Shown here: positions 61,505-64,000 of the stretch, one piece after another
Layout of the letters: each line of letters opens with the position of its first letter
Position numbering within the stretch: the stretch's first letter is position 1
NCBI GenBank assembly: GCA_964523885.1
Contig: CAZFYX010000034.1
Location: forward strand, 31,633-95,632
DNA from: SHXO01 sp964523885
GTDB lineage: Bacteria > Pseudomonadota > Gammaproteobacteria > Burkholderiales > SHXO01
Direction: 5' to 3'
Length of the DNA: 64,000 bases
Notes under the pieces: generated by a model
What the model was told of the DNA's origin: nothing
The model's database searches: none
The model's input: the letters and a program-made list of their open reading frames with translations, nothing else
Made by a program: the position numbers and the translations under genes

Positions 61505-62719
61505 ATGACCACCGGCTCCGGGTCCAACCGCTTCGCCGACGGACCGCTCACCGGCGTACGCGTGCTGGACCTGACCAGCGTGATCATGGGCCCGTTCGCC
61601 ACGCACATTCTTGCGGACATGGGTGCGGACGTGATCAAGATCGAGAGCCCCGAGGGCGACTCGCTGCGCCACTACGAGCCCAACCGCCACGCAGGGATGG
61701 CCGGAAACATCCTCAACCTGCATCGCAACAAGCGCGGGGTCGTGCTCGACCTCAAGCGCGCGGAATGCCGCGAAGCGCTCGACCGTCTGATCGGCACGGC
61801 GGACGTGTTCGTGCACAACCTCCGCCCCAGGGCCATCGCCGGGCTGGGCTATACCTATGAACGCGTGCGGGCGCTCAGGCCCGACATCGTCTACTGCGGC
61901 GCGTACGGCTTCGGCGCGAACGGCCCCTACGGCGACAAGCCCGCCTATGACGATCTGATCCAGGCGGGATCGGGTATCGCCGCGTTGTACGGCGAGGTGC
62001 ATGGCGAACCGGCCTACGTGCCCACGGTGATCTGCGACAAGCTCGCGGGCCAGGCCATCGCCTATGCGATCCTGGGCGCGCTGTTCCAGCGTGCGCGCGG
62101 CGGCGGCGGACAGGCGATCGAGGTGCCGATGCTGGAGACGACGATCGAGCTGGCGCTGGCCGAGCACATGTTCGGCTTCGCGTTCGTGCCGCCGCTCAGC
62201 CCGCCCGGGTTCAAGCGGCTGATGAGCCGCACGCGCAAGCCCTATCACACGCGCGACGGCCATGCCTGCATCCTGCCCTACTCCGACCGCAACTGGCAGG
62301 ACTTCTACGCGTTCACCGGTCGCACGGAGTTCGCCGGGGATCCGCGCTTCAAGTGCCTGTCCGACCGGGTGCACAACATCGCCCTGCTCTACTCGATGGT
62401 CGAGGAAGAGGCCGCCAAGCGCACCACGCAGGAGTGGGTCGCGTTCTGCGACCGGGCGAGCATCCCGTGCATGCCGGTGATGAGCCTGAAGGATCTGCCG
62501 GACGATCCGCACGTGAAGGCCGTGGAGCTGTTTGGCGAGGCGGAGCATCCCAGTGAAGGCCGCTACCGCACGGTGCGCAGCCCGGTGACCTTCAGCGGCG
62601 CGCCGTTCCGCATCCGCCGCCACGCACCCCGGCTGGGCGAGCACACGGCCGAGGTGCTGCGCGAGGCCGGGCTGGCGGAGGACCAGATCGCAGCGGTAAT
62701 CCGGCGCGAGCCGCAATGA
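61505..62719 (+). CDS. Class III CoA-transferase (CaiB/BaiF family)
   Basis: The 404-residue enzyme has the family start GPLTGVRVLDLTSVIMGPFA, GADVIKIESPEGDSLR, LNLHRNKRGVVLDLK, the active-site region AYDDLIQAGSGIAALYG, and ETTIELALAEHMFG. It transfers CoA from a donor thioester to a carboxylic acid by a double-displacement mechanism through an Asp. Within the cluster it would activate the substrate acid for the acyl-CoA dehydrogenases. No strong ribosome binding site precedes the ATG at 61505. Confidence 0.92.
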   Translation: MTTGSGSNRFADGPLTGVRVLDLTSVIMGPFATHILADMGADVIKIESPEGDSLRHYEPNRHAGMAGNILNLHRNKRGVVLDLKRAECREALDRLIGTADVFVHNLRPRAIAGLGYTYERVRALRPDIVYCGAYGFGANGPYGDKPAYDDLIQAGSGIAALYGEVHGEPAYVPTVICDKLAGQAIAYAILGALFQRARGGGGQAIEVPMLETTIELALAEHMFGFAFVPPLSPPGFKRLMSRTRKPYHTRDGHACILPYSDRNWQDFYAFTGRTEFAGDPRFKCLSDRVHNIALLYSMVEEEAAKRTTQEWVAFCDRASIPCMPVMSLKDLPDDPHVKAVELFGEAEHPSEGRYRTVRSPVTFSGAPFRIRRHAPRLGEHTAEVLREAGLAEDQIAAVIRREPQ

Positions 62720-62768
62720 CAGCCCCTTGCCTGCCCTGCCGGCAGGTGATCACGCGAGGAATCCACGC

Positions 62769-63548
62769 ATGAGCCAGAACCTGCGCTTCACCGTCGACCA
62801 GGGCATTGCCCGCATCGTGCTCGACCGCCCCGAGCGCATGAACGCATTCAATTTCGAGATGATCGATGCGTGGACCGAGGCGCTGCAGCGGTGCCGCACC
62901 GACCCGGCAGTCAAGGTCGTCATCGTCACGGGAGCCGGCGAGGCGTTCTGCAGCGGCGGCGATATCGTCGAGATGGGCGATCGCCTGGAGCAGACCCCCG
63001 AGCAGCGCAAGAAGGAGCTGTTCGAGCGTATCGAGCGCATCCCGCTGACGCTGGAAGACCTCGACAAGCCCGTGATCGCCGCGGTCAACGGCGTGGCCAC
63101 CGGGGCCGGCATGGACATGGCCCTGATGTGCGACATCCGCTATGCCGCGGAGAGCGCGCGCTTCGCCGAGACCTACGTGAAGGTCGGCCTGGTCCCCGGT
63201 GCAGGCGGCGCGCACTTCCTGCCGCGGCTGGTCGGGGTGAGCAAGGCGCTGGAGCTGTTCTTCACGGGCGACTTCGTGGATGCACAGGAGGCGCTGCGGC
63301 TGGGCATCGTGAACAAGGTGTTCCCGGACGCGACGCTCACGGAAGAGGTGGAGAAGATCGCGCAGCGCATCGCTCGCGCGCCTGCCCTCACGCTGCGCAT
63401 GATCAAGCGCGCCATCTACCAGGGTATGCGCAACGACCTGCGGACCAACCTCGACCTGATTTCCTCGCACTATGCCGTGATCACGGCCACGCAGGAGCAC
63501 AAGGACCTGGTGCGCAGCTTCATCGAGAAGCGCAAGGGGAAGGCGTAG
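62769..63548 (+). CDS. Enoyl-CoA hydratase/isomerase family protein
   Basis: The 259-residue crotonase-fold protein has DRPERMNAFNFEMIDAW, the oxyanion-hole segments AFCSGGDIVEM and GVATGAGMDMALM, and LVPGAGGAHFLPRLVG. By eye, the first catalytic Glu of hydratases (Glu in QPEI-LG) is Tyr136, while the second (E162 in KALELFFTG) is kept. That pattern is seen in isomerases and other crotonases, so hydration is not certain. AGGA precedes the ATG at 62769, preferred over 62727. It closes the plus-strand catabolic arm. Confidence 0.9.
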   Translation: MSQNLRFTVDQGIARIVLDRPERMNAFNFEMIDAWTEALQRCRTDPAVKVVIVTGAGEAFCSGGDIVEMGDRLEQTPEQRKKELFERIERIPLTLEDLDKPVIAAVNGVATGAGMDMALMCDIRYAAESARFAETYVKVGLVPGAGGAHFLPRLVGVSKALELFFTGDFVDAQEALRLGIVNKVFPDATLTEEVEKIAQRIARAPALTLRMIKRAIYQGMRNDLRTNLDLISSHYAVITATQEHKDLVRSFIEKRKGKA

Positions 63549-63662
63549 CGTCGCGCCATCCGGGCACACGCTGCACGTCGGGTCGCCGGCGAGACCGAAC
63601 CCGCCGGCGCAGTTCCAGCCCGCAGTGGAGTTGCAGCCGCGCCGGCGTTAGGGCAGTCCTCG

Positions 63663-64000
63663 CTACACGACGATGCGATAGATCTCGCCCTGAGTGGAGG
63701 ATACCCACATCACCCCGCTGGCATCGAAGCTCAGGCCCGAGATCTCGTTCTGGTTGATGCCCTGCGAGGTCAAGCTCACGGTGCGCAGCAACGTGAGTAC
63801 TCAATTGGCCGCGATGATGTACTCCTCCGCCTGCGCCCCGCCGTTGATGGCCCCCAGCAACAGGTGCCCGGTGGTCGGATCGATGGCCAGCCCCGACCAG
63901 GTCTGCACGTTGAACGGCGCGGTGTAGGCCGCCACGAAGGCCCCGGTGGCAGGGTTGATGGCCACGATGCGGTTGCCCGCACCGCTGCTCTCGGTCAGGT
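63663..64000 (-). pseudogene. Beta-propeller-like protein gene with in-frame TGA, 5-prime end beyond window
   Basis: Reading leftward from the window edge gives SSGAGNRIVAINPATGAFVA, AIDPTTGHLLLGAINGG and EEYIIAAN, then a TGA at 63803-63801. The same frame goes on with LLRTVSLTSQGINQNEISGL and SFDASGVMWVSSTQGEIYRI before a TAG at 63665-63663. Both halves have propeller character (INPATG, SFDASG), so one protein seems to be split by a nonsense change or a local sequence error. About 46 codons lie after the TGA. Confidence 0.6.

Noticed and set aside
63549..63660. A minus-strand Cys-rich stretch (GCNSTAGWNCAGG then PTCSVCPDG)
   Set aside because: It lies after two stop codons of the propeller frame, has no start, and four cysteines in about 30 codons could arise by chance.
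1..64000. tRNA, rRNA, riboswitch or transposase genes
   Set aside because: I looked for typical tRNA arms, CCA ends, 16S/23S phrases, known riboswitch cores and transposase motifs and saw none. A covariance-model search would be needed to exclude small RNAs.

Overview
The window is about 68% GC by eye and densely coded, with mostly ATG starts, strong GGAGG-type ribosome binding sites and many ATGA gene overlaps. Periplasmic respiration (quinoproteins, c-type cytochromes, a haem-copper oxidase, a HiPIP), LOV/GGDEF/EAL signalling, TruC, Mpo1-like and Tim44-like proteins and acyl-CoA chemistry together suggest an aerobic heterotrophic betaproteobacterium (Burkholderiales or relatives). That assignment is inference. 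I saw no rRNA, tRNA, CRISPR array, transposase or phage gene.

Region 1 (1-8.3 kb): small exported proteins, a broken membrane gene and a methyltransferase. Then comes a first quinoprotein unit: a PQQ dehydrogenase with its cytochrome c, an AraC-type regulator running towards it, and a divergent LuxR-type regulator carrying a hydrolase domain that appears to have lost its nucleophile. Region 2 (8.3-13.5 kb): a giant AsmA/DUF748-like envelope protein and an HPP membrane protein. Region 3 (13.5-23 kb, all minus strand): a Liv-type ABC importer (livFGMH plus binding protein), a Gld-type ABC transporter with two auxiliary proteins, and an exported metallo-beta-lactamase-fold hydrolase. Region 4 (23.2-27.2 kb): a hybrid histidine kinase, a HupE-like exported protein coupled to it, and a divergent OmpR-type response regulator.

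Region 5 (27.5-36.6 kb) is the most striking part. Eight tightly coupled minus-strand genes read coxA, coxC, a small membrane protein, a cytochrome c lipoprotein, a PQQ dehydrogenase lipoprotein, an MxaJ/XoxJ-like binding protein, a second cytochrome c, and coxB fused to cytochrome c. A quinoprotein alcohol dehydrogenase and its electron carriers are thus embedded between the subunits of one terminal oxidase, which looks like a self-contained alcohol-to-oxygen chain. A MarR-type gene precedes the operon, a HiPIP gene diverges from it, and a 17-bp palindrome lies between them. The oxidase subunit I keeps all haem and CuB ligands but appears to lack both the D-channel glutamate (Trp instead) and the K-channel lysine (Gln instead). 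Both PQQ dehydrogenases of the window carry the extra aspartate associated with lanthanide-dependent enzymes.

Region 6 (36.8-55 kb) is mostly housekeeping and signalling: a Tat-exported ferredoxin-type aldo/keto reductase, a persulfide dioxygenase-rhodanese fusion, a secreted serine protease, a LOV-GGDEF protein, a beta-propeller, small membrane proteins, truC, a GGDEF-EAL protein, a Tim44-like protein, recQ, a YadA-head-like protein, mpg, a Gly-rich secreted protein and an MscS channel.

Region 7 (55-64 kb): a catabolic island of a GMC oxidoreductase and HpaI-type aldolase (minus strand), and an Ldh2-type dehydrogenase, a coupled acyl-CoA dehydrogenase pair, a class III CoA-transferase and an enoyl-CoA hydratase (plus strand). 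The two arms are separated by an elaborate tandem and inverted repeat. The window ends in a beta-propeller gene broken by an in-frame stop. A separate intergenic hairpin repeat family occurs in three copies.
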